NCBI GenBank assembly: GCA_037176885.1
Contig: JAWWNJ010000002.1
Coordinates: forward strand, 62,001 to 126,000
DNA length: 64,000 nt
Reading direction: 5' to 3'
Source: Favolaschia claudopus
Lineage: Eukaryota; Basidiomycota; Agaricomycetes; Agaricales; Mycenaceae
This document shows, one piece after another, positions 1 to 10,478 of the stretch (its first letter is position 1; the number at the start of each line of letters is the position of its first letter). A model generated the notes under the pieces. That model was not told where the DNA came from, searched no databases, and was given only the letters and a program-made list of their open reading frames with translations. Made by a program: the position numbers and the translations under genes.

Positions 1-55
1 AGCCAAGGAAGTAGCATTCCTTCAGAGGTTGATGAGTTTGGGAAGCGGCAATAGT

Positions 56-573
56 CTATAGAGTTGGCGCGTACTTGAGGCGATATCTGCGGCTTGCCTC
101 GCGAGCACGAGCGCGATCCTCTTCGACAAGAACGTCGTCCTGCTGAAGCCTCTCGCGGCGGCTAAGGGAAGAGGTACTAGTAGTGAGTTTATCATAGAAT
201 ACAAAAGAGATTGAGACGCACCGAGCCATCCTTTCTCTCGCCTTCTCTCGCTCCTCTTCAAGGTTCCTGCCGCAAGATAGAATCAAAACATATGTATTAT
301 CCTGAGGAAGACTAGCCTTTGGCGATACCGCGCCGAAGCTTCAGCTCTGGCGGCCAATGTAGCGGGGGACCGGGTTTTTTTTTGAGGCTCAGGTGCACGA
401 GGCGAGCTAAAGAGTTTTGGGTGAATGTCTAGGCAAGAGCAGCTGGTTGTAGAATTTCTTACTGTTTGAGTTTGACTTGGGTTTTGGAGGATGTGGAACG
501 CGAAGACTGAGTGGACATGGAAGAGAGGACAAAAGGTCAATAACACAATGGTCACATACCTCCACTCGAGCAA
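56..573 (-). pseudogene. Small basic coiled-coil gene fragment with Arg/Glu-rich repeats
   Basis: Three blocks on the minus strand can be spliced into one frame: 573-329 (5' limit unclear), 266-222 and 161-56, with GT-AG borders and matching phases. The joined C-terminus is strongly charged and helical, with repeating 'EASAR...' and 'EASRRYR' text around a 'RERMARRRERL' core, and ends at a stop at 56-58. Short proteins of this Arg/Glu-rich kind are, as I recall, scattered in agaric genomes near transposons; I know no function. I see no credible start codon or N-terminal domain, so this may be only the tail of a gene or a remnant of the neighbouring KDZ element. Adjacent to the TET/JBP 3' end, same strand. 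Confidence 0.3.
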
Positions 574-863
574 ATCAACAAGGCTTCTTCTTCATTTCGG
601 CTCCCTTCCTGCCCAGTACTGACCGGTAAAATACAAATTTAACATCTAGTACTTTTGAGAACTACCTGAGCACATCTGACGAAGAAAAAAAATTGCAGGA
701 CGCTACCCAGCGTCCGCGAAGGTAACACTACCACATCACGAACTTGTTACGAAAACACGAATTTCGTGATGCCCTCTATGTTTCTGCCGCCACATTCGTT
801 CAATTCTCTCGAAATCGGTAAACGGTCGCAAGTGTTTTCAATTCGTGAAACTACATTTGAAAT
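574..863. other. Non-coding spacer with a small hairpin
   Basis: No gene is visible. Positions 698-715 can fold as a perfect 6-bp stem (GGACGC / GCGTCC) around a 6-base loop, and 756-768 holds a short palindrome around GAATTTC. The spacer lies just downstream of the TET/JBP stop codon, so it may be that gene's 3' untranslated region or the edge of the KDZ element. I looked for a matching inverted repeat after the KDZ stop codon and did not find one. Confidence 0.3.
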
Positions 864-2690
864 CTAATTGCTAGCATTCGGCCACTGGCGATACATTGCG
901 AGTCCCTCAGTCCAACGTTTTTTCCGCTTCTCCACTCGTTCTGCTTGCTCTGCGTCCGTCATTTTGCTAGCTTCCACCGAAACATCGCTTCGAAATCCAT
1001 TGTCAACGAATCTGAATATCCCAGCGGCTGTGTATTGTGTAAATGAAAACCGTTTCTCGTGAGGCTGGATGGACGTATTTGAATGACGAATCAGCGCCGA
1101 CGGAATCAAGATCGTATAGCCGGGTGGAAACCGGATAATCAGTTTTAAATCCCATAGTATGAGGTGGCCGCCTTTGTCTGGATCGAAATCACCGAGGGCG
1201 GTGATGGAGCACCAGCCCCAGGCAAGATTTGCGTAGTCGGGATGGGGGAATGTGACTGTCTGTCGATCGAAGTTGAAGGTGGCGGCAGCGAACACAGAGA
1301 GATGCGGAACGAAGTTCCGCTTCAGCGTGGTATTCCAGTTGTGAAGTTTTTCCATTGTCGAGTAGTAATAATCATGGAGTTCTGGGGCGTAAGCTCGGAA
1401 GATGCCTAGAAATAAGTCAAGCAGTCGCGACGAGTAGCGAAACCACGCACTGTTAGTAAACCCGGCAATTCTTTGGAAGGGAGTTTGGGCGAGGAGTCCA
1501 GCGAGAATGACGGTATTGAGAACATTCTGATAAAACGGCTTGGGGAACGGCTGCCCACCGCCCATTGAATTACCGAACGCCCGAGCGCGATAAGTCCCTC
1601 GCGGTGGAACCTTCTGCCTGCCCGACCTCTCTGTTTTGCGCGTGCCGTAGTACACGCCCGAGAAGACATGGTCGTATATCCCATCTCCGGCCTCCTCCAT
1701 GAGGTTAGCGGCTTTCTGGGCAACCTCTTGATCCCAGTCAGCATCGCGGGGATGCGCGGCGAAGACCCCAATCACATAGTGGTCCTCATCAACCAAGGGA
1801 CCTTGCTTTCTGGGGAAATAGTGAATACAAGGTAAAGAGATTGTTAACACGCCAGACTTACTCGTCCCATTCATACACCCGCATCCCTGGAAGCTCGCGA
1901 GCCTCCTCGAAACTGTACGCCCGCTGCTCTGGCTCGAAATCCACATTGGGCTCGCGTACTCCCATCCAGCCTGTGGACGCTACTCCGGGATGCAAGCTGA
2001 ATGAGAAGGGAACAGGAACAGGGGAGCTTTCGTGCATGCGTTTGAGGGCGACAGCCTTGGGTATTTTGGATGCACCAGACACTTCCCCTAGCACCTCGCG
2101 CTTGACGCTGCGATTCCCTCGGAGTCGTTGCCGTTTCTTCTCCTTTTTGCTGAGGTTGGCAGGAAGTGATGGTGGTGTCGGGTCGCTCTTCTTAACCTCC
2201 CAGCGTTGTCGCGCAGCTCGAAGCAGAGCAGTACCAGAGATTTTGGGAGCTGGTGGTGGAGGTGTGGCAGATGAAGTAGGAATTAGGTGGATGTGGGGGA
2301 ACGACAAATCAGCGTCGTCAATTTCGTGGTCCTCGTTGTCGCTTGCACCATCATCTTCCTCTTGTGGACCACTGGCATGCCGGCGAACCATATCGCGGAT
2401 GCGAAAGCCAGAAATGATCAGAGGTTCATGGCCTTCAATGAATTCCGCGTATACTTTTCCGTTTCGTAGCGAGCGACCTGAAAACAAATCAACGAAATTC
2501 TAGTCAAAGCAAGACGCGTCGTGACGCGAGGAATTGAGCAATTTCTATCTCAAGGTGCGTGTAGTACAAAGATGGAGAAGGCAAGGGACCCAAACGCGTA
2601 ATTCGGCAGTCCCAAAGTCGGGCACACGTCATCACGGTTTGGGTACACGACGAAGGGCAGGAAACGGTTTAATGATTGCTTACCTGCCAT
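864..2690 (-). CDS. TET/JBP-family 2-oxoglutarate/Fe(II) dioxygenase (probable 5-methylcytosine oxidase)
   Basis: Three exons, 2690-2684, 2477-1862 and 1809-864, join without a stop into a 522-residue protein; the first exon is only seven bases (ATGGCAG then GTAAGC). Residues 1-200 are low-complexity and basic. The double-stranded beta-helix core lies at about 390-475: an HPD motif (His397, Asp399) followed by 'N..WGW...ALGDFD..KGGHLILWD', a distal His450 in 'RHSN', and Arg461 in 'EKRFSFTQY' for 2-oxoglutarate. The spacing HxD-x2-N-x3-G matches TET/JBP enzymes, which oxidise 5-methylcytosine or thymine in DNA using Fe(II), O2 and 2-oxoglutarate. All four key residues are present, so the enzyme looks active. 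It is transcribed divergently from an intact KDZ transposase, the arrangement described for basidiomycete TET/JBP expansions. Substrate is inferred from family. Confidence 0.82.
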
Positions 2691-2822
2691 AGTAGAGGGC
2701 GTCAATACCAAGTAACTGTGCTAGATAACAAAAGGACCCAAGTCTTGTGCTAGATAACAAAATAACGCGTTTGATGTGCGTCAAACACGCGCAAACATCT
2801 CAACAATACCTCTTGCTGGTCG
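2691..2822. promoter_or_regulatory. Shared divergent promoter of the TET/JBP and KDZ genes, with a direct repeat
   Basis: Only 132 bp separate the two start codons, so one short region must drive both genes. It contains two exact copies of the 17-mer TGTGCTAGATAACAAAA at 2717-2733 and 2746-2762, 29 bp apart. The duplication is visible directly; a role as a binding site for an activator or for the transposase is inference. Confidence 0.5.
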
Positions 2823-5800
2823 ATGGGTGGGAGGGGGAGAGGGTCGGGCTCTCGTCCCCGCAACGTACGGCGCCTTCGTGGCGGTCATCTAGAGATCGTC
2901 CCTGCTCGTTCTTCCTCGACCGTCGTCACCTCCCACTCGTTTTCGCCCGACGTTTTTATGCCAGAGGCTCAGCGCGCCTCGGTGTCCCGTCCTATGGAGG
3001 CTATTGTTGCCCGACCTTCAAACGATCTGCGCCGCATGTATTACGAGACTGTGCCTTTTGAACCACCATCTCCTGTCAAGAGGGCTCGCCTGGATTCATC
3101 CCTCACTGTCTCCTCGGTCCCAGCTCCTCCCAATAACAATGAAGACAGTTTCGACGAGCGGTATCAAATGTTTCGCGACGACGATGACTTCCCGCAACCA
3201 GAACCCCCAAAGGCACCTGTACCTCGAAAACCGATATTCTCGGTAAGCATTTGAAGCTAAATTTCCTTCGTCTCTTCTGACGTTGTCATAAATACATAGG
3301 ATCCTACACTTTATGAGTGGAAGGGGAATTTTAGAGAGCAGTATCTTTTGGAATTCATACGTCGGGATGCGCCTGGGAATACCAGCCAGTCAGTATGCCC
3401 CGACTGCTCAGGCGCCTCCGCCCACGCCGCATATCGTTGTCGCGAATGCAAGGGAGACGTACTTCTTTGTCGTGATTGCTGCGTCAAACGCCATCTTACG
3501 AACCCTCTTCATGTGGTAGACGTAAGTGGCTTTGACCTTTCATTGAAATGTCATTCTTATGGTTCGCAGGCGTGGGATGGTACTCGCTTTCATCGGACGT
3601 CACTGAAGGCCCTCGGCCTGCATATTCAGTTTGGGCATGCACCTGGCGAGGATTGCTCGAGTCCAGAGTCGGGAAGAGCGGGGTTCATCGTGCTTCATAG
3701 CAACGGAATTCATGAAGTGTCGGTGGTATTCTGCGGTGCGGGTTGTGGGAACAGAGGCAGGGCAGGCACATTGGATATTCAATTGCTGAGAGGCGGTTGG
3801 TTTCCTGCGTCTCAAGAACGCCCTCAAACCTGCGTCACACTCATTGCTTTAAAGCAATTCCATACCCTCAACTTGCAATCGAAGATATCGATGTACGACT
3901 ACTACCACGCGCTGGAGAAGATTACTCGGAACGACGGCGTCCAGCTTCCGGACCGTTACCAAGTCTTCATCCGCGTCTGCAAGGAGTATCGACATTTGAT
4001 GATGCTGAAGCGCGCGGGTAGAGCGCATCACACCGGTGGGGCGAGGTCAACGCAAGCTGGCGATCTCGCTATTCGTTGTCCTGCATGCCCGCGCCCTGGG
4101 GTTAATCTTCCTGAAGATTGGCAGAAGGCGTCGAAAGAGGACAGGTATGTTATGCCCATTCCATACATTGCGGTGCATTAATCCCAATATTCTCCCAGCT
4201 TCATTTATATCCTATACCTCGCTTTGGACGCGTGCTTCCGCCTGAAGCGTGGTCTCATCTCAAGCGAGTTGAAGGATCCCGGATTGGGAAACGGGATGGC
4301 GTTCATGCTGGAGAATGCCCCTTATCGTGAATACCTCTTAACTGTTACGGACCAAGACGAGGTGCGCATTTGAAATCTCGTCCGTATGCCACGCTCATTT
4401 TCAGCTAGATGAGCACCTGTAGTGGGCTTGCAGCCCTCGACTATGCTAACACCAAGTTCTCGCGCGGATATAGCACAACCGGCGTTGGCATGGGTGTTTG
4501 CGCTCGTCACGAATTCATCCAGCCTAACGGTATAGGAACTCTTCAGAAGGGTGAAAGGTAAATTATTGCTTTTCAGCAACGCTTCGATGCTTCATTAACC
4601 GCCATCTAGATATTCCAATATGGACTACATATTCGCGTCGATCCTTCGTTACCACGACGAATTCTTGCGCAAGATAATCTCATACGATATCGTATGCCAG
4701 TGGTGGAAGCACCTCATGGAACGGTTGCTTGAACTTCCACCACTGGTCCGCTGTGTTCTCGTCCTCACCCTCATCACCTTCGTGATACCCAAAATGCATA
4801 TCCATGCCCACACCGCCTTGTGTGGCATCACCTACTCCCTCAATCTGACCCCCGGCAGTGGGGAAACCGACGGCGAAGGCATCGAGCGCCCATGGTCGAT
4901 GTTCGGGAGGATCGCGGGGAGCACAAAGTTGATGGGACCCGGTGCATTCAGCGACACAGTCGACGACCACGCCAATTTTTGGAACTGGGTGAAACTCGTT
5001 ACATTGCGTGAGTTCTTGGCGCGGCGTATTTCTAGCAATACTGATCACACATGTTTTTTCAGCCGCTACTCTGCGCCGCAGACTTGACAATGCCCTCGAG
5101 CAGCAAGTCGTTCAGCGAGAGGCTCTACAATCGTTTTCTGACCAACAACAACAACGCGTCGAGGGGTGGAAAAAAATGGTACACGATTACGAAGACGATC
5201 GCACGAAGAAGAATCCCTATGAAGTGGTTATTAAGGGTGGGTCTCTTGCTTTCCAGTATACACACTATCTGATGCACGCAGGATTGTCTGAAAGCCAAGT
5301 GCGATTGCAATTCCAGCAGGAGGAGCAGGAGCAGGCGAAGCTGGGTCTGCCTGCGAAGCATAAGGTTACTCCAAGTGCTTTCATGGCTGAGTGTCTCGAG
5401 GTGGAGGACGAACAGTACGTACTTACATGGATGGTTTTATCTTCCGTTCTGAACTCCCTGCTGCATAGGCGTGAAGTTCGCCTTCAAGTGGAGATCAAGA
5501 AGAATGCTACAGCTGCTCAGCAGATCGATCTCAGCACCCTGCGCACGAAACTCATCCGACGGCTCGAGCGACTTCGGAAGCTCCAAGCAACGTACACTCC
5601 CGCCTCAATCGTTGCCTTGGAGAAGCGCCGAGCCACCCCCGATGAGCAGCCTGAAGACGAGCCACTGTTTCTGCCGTCCTCGCTCTTGGCGAGTGAGCGT
5701 GCGGGAGGCGGCTGTACCGAGGGACTTTTTGAAATGGAGCAATTGATGCGTGACGCTCAGTGCCGCAGCGCCATCGTCAAACTTCGAAATCAATTGGTGA

Positions 5801-6793
5801 TCAAAGCTCGGTTTCTCAATTACAAAAAGCTCCACGCCCGACACCAAGGCGCGACAACGCGTGCAAGATCTCTAGTCAACCGGAATGAGCTCAAGATCCG
5901 CCTTCACTCGGAAAAGTACCAAGCGGCCTGGGCCGCGCTTCCTCTTGGAGTCGGAGGCGATGTGTCGAAAATTGGGTGGCAGAAATTGAGAAAGGGAGAT
6001 ATCAGGTGTATGGAGGATTCGGAGGATCTGAAAAAGAAGGAGGAGCGGCGCAAGCGCGCCAAGGCGAGACAAGCTAAGAAGGCAGCGGAGCTGTTGAGCC
6101 ATGCCATTGTCGTACCTGCGTGGGCGCAGGAGGCAAGCGAAGACGAGGAAGACGACGCTGGCAGTGATGACGAAGAAACGGGGCGGGGCAGGGAGAATCG
6201 CAGGGAGCTCTCGTGGATTTGGACATCCGCAGGTTGTACTGGGACTGACGCAGAGCTTGAGGACGGTACGTTCGCTGTATTTCAGTCAAATCGGGTTCTG
6301 AAGTCATGTTATTGGTTTCACAGCCTTGCGGATCGAGTGGTCCAAGGCTTACGCGCGGTCGAGAAGATGGGATGAAGAGGTACTGATACTGCGGGAAGAA
6401 TTCCGCCGGCTGCCGATCGCGTTGGAATTCGAGGCTGACATGTGGGCATGGAGGGGGAAGAGTGGCACTGTTGCAGATACGGCTCTAGACGCGGCGTACG
6501 CGCTAGGATTGACGGCCTACGCTGCCAAGCAAGAGGCAATGTATCGTGATTTGGCTGCACGCGCCAGGGAAACCGAGTCCGCGCCCAAAGTTGCGAGGGG
6601 CGCTAAGAGCCGCAGGATCGCGATGGTGGATCCTCTCGCTGACGTGGTAGCCGTGGTGGATAACGAAGCGAACGACGGTGATGCTGATGACGACAGTGCC
6701 GATGTGGGGGGGGACGAGGAAGCGCAGGATGGCCCGCCGGGCGTTGACGATAACGAGGAGCTCCTCCTCGGCGGGGAAGTTGATGAGATCTAG
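2823..6793 (+). CDS. Intact KDZ (Kyakuja-Dileera-Zisupton) transposase
   Basis: Nine exons (2823-3242, 3300-3521, 3570-4144, 4199-4361, 4409-4557, 4610-5007, 5063-5414, 5469-6265, 6324-6793) join in phase to 1,181 residues with no internal stop. Residues about 173-210 form the Cys/His cluster typical of KDZ proteins (CPDC...CREC...CRDCC...H). A second block 'CPACPRPGVNLPEDW' precedes the RNase H-like catalytic core. Likely catalytic acids are Asp471 ('LDYANTK'), Asp536 ('SYDIVCQW') and the 'TDGEGIER' block at 596-603. The C-terminus is coiled-coil then acidic. KDZ enzymes move large DNA transposons in fungi and other eukaryotes. Length, domain order and open frame suggest a functional copy. 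The decayed copy at 15.87-34.3 kb shares its intron positions (exons of 163 and 149 nt in both), which supports the model. No terminal repeats were located. Confidence 0.88.
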
Positions 6794-7000
6794 CAGGTGT
6801 GCACGCATTACCCCCGACCCCCGACCCGCATTCGCGTGGCCCGTCCACGGTCGGTTCGACGAACGCGCCGCCCCCGCTGGTTGCGTCCCCCTGCCTTTCG
6901 ACACTACCGCCATCGTTGCCCGCACTGCCATTCTCGCAAGCCCCGCCCGCGAGCCCCGCCTGCCGCCTGCCGCCCGCGAGCCCGACCCCTTACGTTGATT

Positions 7001-7066
7001 AAGCGCCTAAGGCGCTTGTTCTATAATAGTATTTTTATGTATTTCAATTAAGCGCCTGAGCGCTTA
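7001..7066. repeat. Two short palindromes downstream of the KDZ gene
   Basis: AAGCGCCTAAGGCGCTT at 7001-7017 is a perfect inverted repeat, and a related palindrome, TAAGCGCCTGAGCGCTTA, sits at 7049-7066. They lie about 200 bp after the KDZ stop codon in AT-rich DNA, after a very CG-rich stretch (6800-6990). They could be transcription-end hairpins or subterminal repeats of the KDZ element; neither is shown. Confidence 0.45.
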
Positions 7067-8573
7067 GCTCTCAAAATACCTATTTTATGTATTTAACTGG
7101 TTAATTGACCTTATTGTCTGTATTTTCGTCAAAAAACGAATATTTCGGGTTCTTAACGGCCGTGGGAACACTGCCCAACAAGCCGCAGCAAGCCGTAGTG
7201 ATATGTAGTGATGCCCAACAATATGCCCTTATGCCCGAGACGCCCGCAATAACAGGTTATTGCTTCCCCAGCAATAACTCAATAGACCTTGTGGGCATTG
7301 CCCAGGGTATAACATGTTAATCTGAGCACATGGGGTGGTGCTTCGAGAGATAAGAGAGATGTTGTTGAGCAGAACTCTTGCTTTCATGTAGCATGAACAA
7401 CGTACGACGTCTTGGCTGCCTCCTTTCATTGTGTCGACTCTTTATCTTCGTCTTCCCCGAGCGAGCCGCGTTCGTCAAGATTCGTGGAGTTTATTCCTGG
7501 AGCGCGTTTGGAACGCTGCCGAGTGGAATTTCTGATCCCAAATTTTTCTTCTTTCGTCACCATCGTTGGGGAACTCAAGATTTCTATTCTTCATTGCGCT
7601 GTCGCTGGGGGGCTGAGATGGGATCGAAAGCAACAACACAACGAAGACAATGCCACTTCCACAACGGTTTCAATCTGTATTCGGCTGCTGTCTGCCTATA
7701 CACTCGTGCGATCGACCTGGTCACTATTCCTTTTCAACCCACTGCTCGAGCCGCAAGCGCGTTTTCGAACGCTGCCTCGCATCTCGCATCCTATCACACC
7801 TGGCACGAGCAGCTTGTCGCCACGGCTGCCTTGGGCACTCTGCGTCAATTTGCCGTGCTCATCGTGCTTGTCATTCCGCTGTCCATATTCCATCCTGATA
7901 TCGGCTGTGGAGCGCTGCGTGAGACCTGCCCGTCGGTCTCGCCATTAGCTGCACCTGCTGTACAGTGTTGACCTTCGCTTTCTTGAGGTCCTCTGGTCCT
8001 GTACCTGCACATTTGCGTGCTACCATTTATCCTTTTGCCATTGCACCTTTCTCTTCAACTCGTAGAATAGTACAATACCTCAACCTCCGAAGCTTTTAAA
8101 CTCATCACAACCCCTACACCCCATGTCCACGCAAGCCGTCTTTCCACACATATGGTGTTCTCGGGTTATGATCGTCCTGTGTCATGCTAGCCGTGATGTG
8201 TTACTCCCATTGACAATCATACCCTCTCCATCCTCAATATGCTCCCACCAGCCAATTATGCAATATGCCCTTCAACCCGTTATTCAGCACTGCTGCTTAT
8301 TCCTTTCCTAACCCCATTCCCGCTCCTCTCTGCCATCCAGTTCAACACCTCTTCGCACCATTGGCTATGCCCACATCCTAGACTGGACTTCTGGCCTCCG
8401 CATCCTCCCGCTTCGCCACAGCACCCACTTTCTCCTCCAATTTTTTTTTTTCCTTCCACGGAACCTACAAACACGAATATGGAGGAATAATTTTTCGTCG
8501 TGCAGATCCTGCTCACCTTCTTCGCATGGACTGCACGAAGAAAAAGTGGGGGGCTGTAGGGGATGTATACACA
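7067..8573. other. Intergenic DNA without a supportable gene
   Basis: Open frames exist on the plus strand between 7378 and 7971, but they overlap one another, have no recognisable domain and read as random Ser/Arg/Leu-rich text. From about 8000 to 8450 the plus strand is pyrimidine-rich with several 'catcac/accccta' runs, as in leaders or LTR remnants. Small hairpins such as GCAATAACAGGTTATTGC occur near 7245-7263. I see no other structure. Confidence 0.4.
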
Positions 8574-8876
8574 GGGACCAATGTATAATATAACCATGTG
8601 ATCTTTTGAGAATTTATTGTAATTATTTTTGAAATAGACAATAAATATAATACTAATATAACTACATGGGATATAGAGGTTATAGTTGATATATGACCAC
8701 AATATGCACATGATATAAGCATAGTGTCTATGCTGAACATATTGGCCAATACGCTCACAATATGTTCACAATATACACAACCCTAATAAGGAAACTGTCA
8801 AGCCCATATATGGATGTGGTATATTGTAAGCATATGGGGACCAAACAAACTATGTATGGTAGCATTTTTTGCTAAT
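8574..8876 (+). repeat. Left terminal inverted repeat (about 300 bp)
   Basis: Pairs in reverse orientation with 10173-10478. The outermost readable ends are GGGACCAATGT here and ACATTGCTCCC on the right. Confidence 0.75.
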
Positions 8877-9449
8877 GGCTATGAAAAAATTATTAAGTGA
8901 AAGTGTTTTCAGTGTGTAATGTAATGGTCATTGCCAAAATTTGCTTTAATAACAATGAATCCCAAATAAAAATAGCCCTTGCTGGAAATGAAATTTGTGC
9001 CCTTGAAGCGTGTACAAGCAAATTGAAGGTGCAACCAGAGTGAGCCAACCCAATCAAACCAATCCAACTAAACTGCCGTCCAGCGACAAATGTTATCCAA
9101 TTAAATCCAACAACTCAACAAACTTGATTTCAACCTTCTATATAACATTGGCAGGCACAAGTCCGGGGGTTCATGCCACAGGAAATGGCAATTGTGAGTC
9201 CAAAAGGGATAGGTGATCGATTATAAAAATTTCGTGCTCGGTTCCTGTTCGTAGTCGCAATTCAATGTCTTAGTGTCACCGACAGAGGTACTGACTTACT
9301 ATTGATAGTCGAGTAAGACTATAGTCGTAGCAGGTAGTAGGTGTGTTTGGCACCACATTTGACTTAAAAATAGCCAGATATAACACGCAAAAATGGCCAG
9401 TCATTACAGCGGGTTTCGACTACTCCACAATATCCTCCGCAGCCTTATC

Positions 9450-9727
9450 GGCACTTTGACTTTCTTTCCTTCGTAGAGACCACCAAATCGAGGATCAGCT
9501 TCGAGAACCTTTTTGCTGGACCTGAACACTCATTCCTTGACTGCAGCGAGAAATTCATCTTTGACAGGTGTTTTCTTGCCGTTGCTTCCAGTTACAGTGA
9601 GACTACGTACAATATTTCTCGGCCAGGGTCCGATGGTAAGAGCAGCACTCAGCTGTTTGAGCTAATTGACTTTATATTTATTGATGTTGCCCTCGAACTT
9701 TTGGGCGGCGGCAGAAGTGCTGGACAT
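9450..9727 (-). pseudogene. Captured coding fragment with two in-frame stops
   Basis: From an ATG at 9727 the minus strand reads a continuous, protein-like frame of about 95 codons (starting 'MSSTSAAAQKFEGNINKYK', later 'TVTGSNGKKTPVKDEF' and 'EADPRFGGLYEGKK') interrupted only by one TAG and one TGA. The composition looks like a real, formerly translated protein, unlike the surrounding AT-rich DNA. I do not recognise the family. Its position inside a TIR-bounded element without a transposase suggests transduplication of a host gene segment, later inactivated. Confidence 0.4.
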
Positions 9728-10172
9728 TGCTAGAAGTCAACGGAGGGAGTCAAAGAGACAGAGGTCACGCCATTTTGAAAATTTGAAATTGAATCCTATA
9801 GCAAGGTCATCGAAAGCCAACAGAAATTGGCAGCAGTCAACGGTTCGAGATAGGAGCTGCTCAACACACATACAATGCTGACGGAACGTGCCGAAAGTTG
9901 TTATCTAATGTCGGTGATTGCCAATATCTCTTGGCTGCTGCCAGCCAACGAAAACCGCCGGCTGCCGCTGCCGACTGTGTCTTATGCGGACATCTAACTC
10001 TGACTTGTGTAGTGTACTTGGATGTAATAACCTTTATTATTGTATGTATCTCCAGGCAGTTGAGGGTCCAATCCCAGTGTTGGTTTTTTTTTTGGCATTT
10101 TGCATATTACGGGTCTGGTGTATGGGTGCAGTTATAGCGGTGTTGCCAATGGTTTTAACCGTCTTCTACTAC

Positions 10173-10478
10173 CTGCTAACAAAGGATGCTACTATATATA
10201 CTTTGTTTGGTCCCTATATATTTACAATATTCCACATCTATATATGGACTTGACAGTTTCCTTATTGGGGTTGTGTATATTGTGATCATATTGTAGGCAT
10301 ATTAGGCAATATGTTCAGCATAGACACTGTGTTTATATAGTGTGCATATTGTAGTTATATATCAAATATAACCTCTATAGGTCATGTAGTCATATTGTGT
10401 ATTATATTTATTGCTTATTTGAAAAATAATGACCATAGATCTTCAATAGGTCACATGGTTATATTGTACATTGCTCCC
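10173..10478 (-). repeat. Right terminal inverted repeat (about 305 bp)
   Basis: Inverted partner of 8574-8876; see the element entry. Confidence 0.75.

Larger units (their letters stand above)
8574..10478. mobile_element. Non-autonomous DNA transposon with long terminal inverted repeats
   Basis: The first roughly 300 bp (8574-8876) and the last roughly 305 bp (10173-10478) are inverted copies of each other, with clear base-by-base agreement and scattered mismatches (I estimate 80-90 percent identity by eye). Both are AT-rich and contain matching landmarks such as 'ATAATATAACCATGTGA' type text, 'GTGTCTATGCTGAACATATT' and 'AAGGAAACTGTCAAG'. The 1.3-kb interior has no intact transposase but holds a broken coding fragment on the minus strand (9450-9727). 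A target duplication could not be defined because repeat similarity fades gradually outside 8574 and 10478. Long TIRs without a transposase fit a foldback or MULE-like non-autonomous element. Confidence 0.75.

Noticed and set aside
1..7330. Terminal inverted repeats of the intact KDZ element
   Set aside because: I compared 1-860 with 6,800-7,330 by eye and found no convincing matching inverted ends or target duplication.
7378..7971. Plus-strand ORF of 197 codons, overlapped by another of 178 codons
   Set aside because: Two frames are open at once, neither shows a domain, splice context or coding-like composition; likely chance openness in GC-balanced DNA.
8280..8758. Minus-strand ORFs near the TIR element
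   Set aside because: They run into the AT-rich inverted repeat and read as Ile/Tyr-rich low-complexity text.
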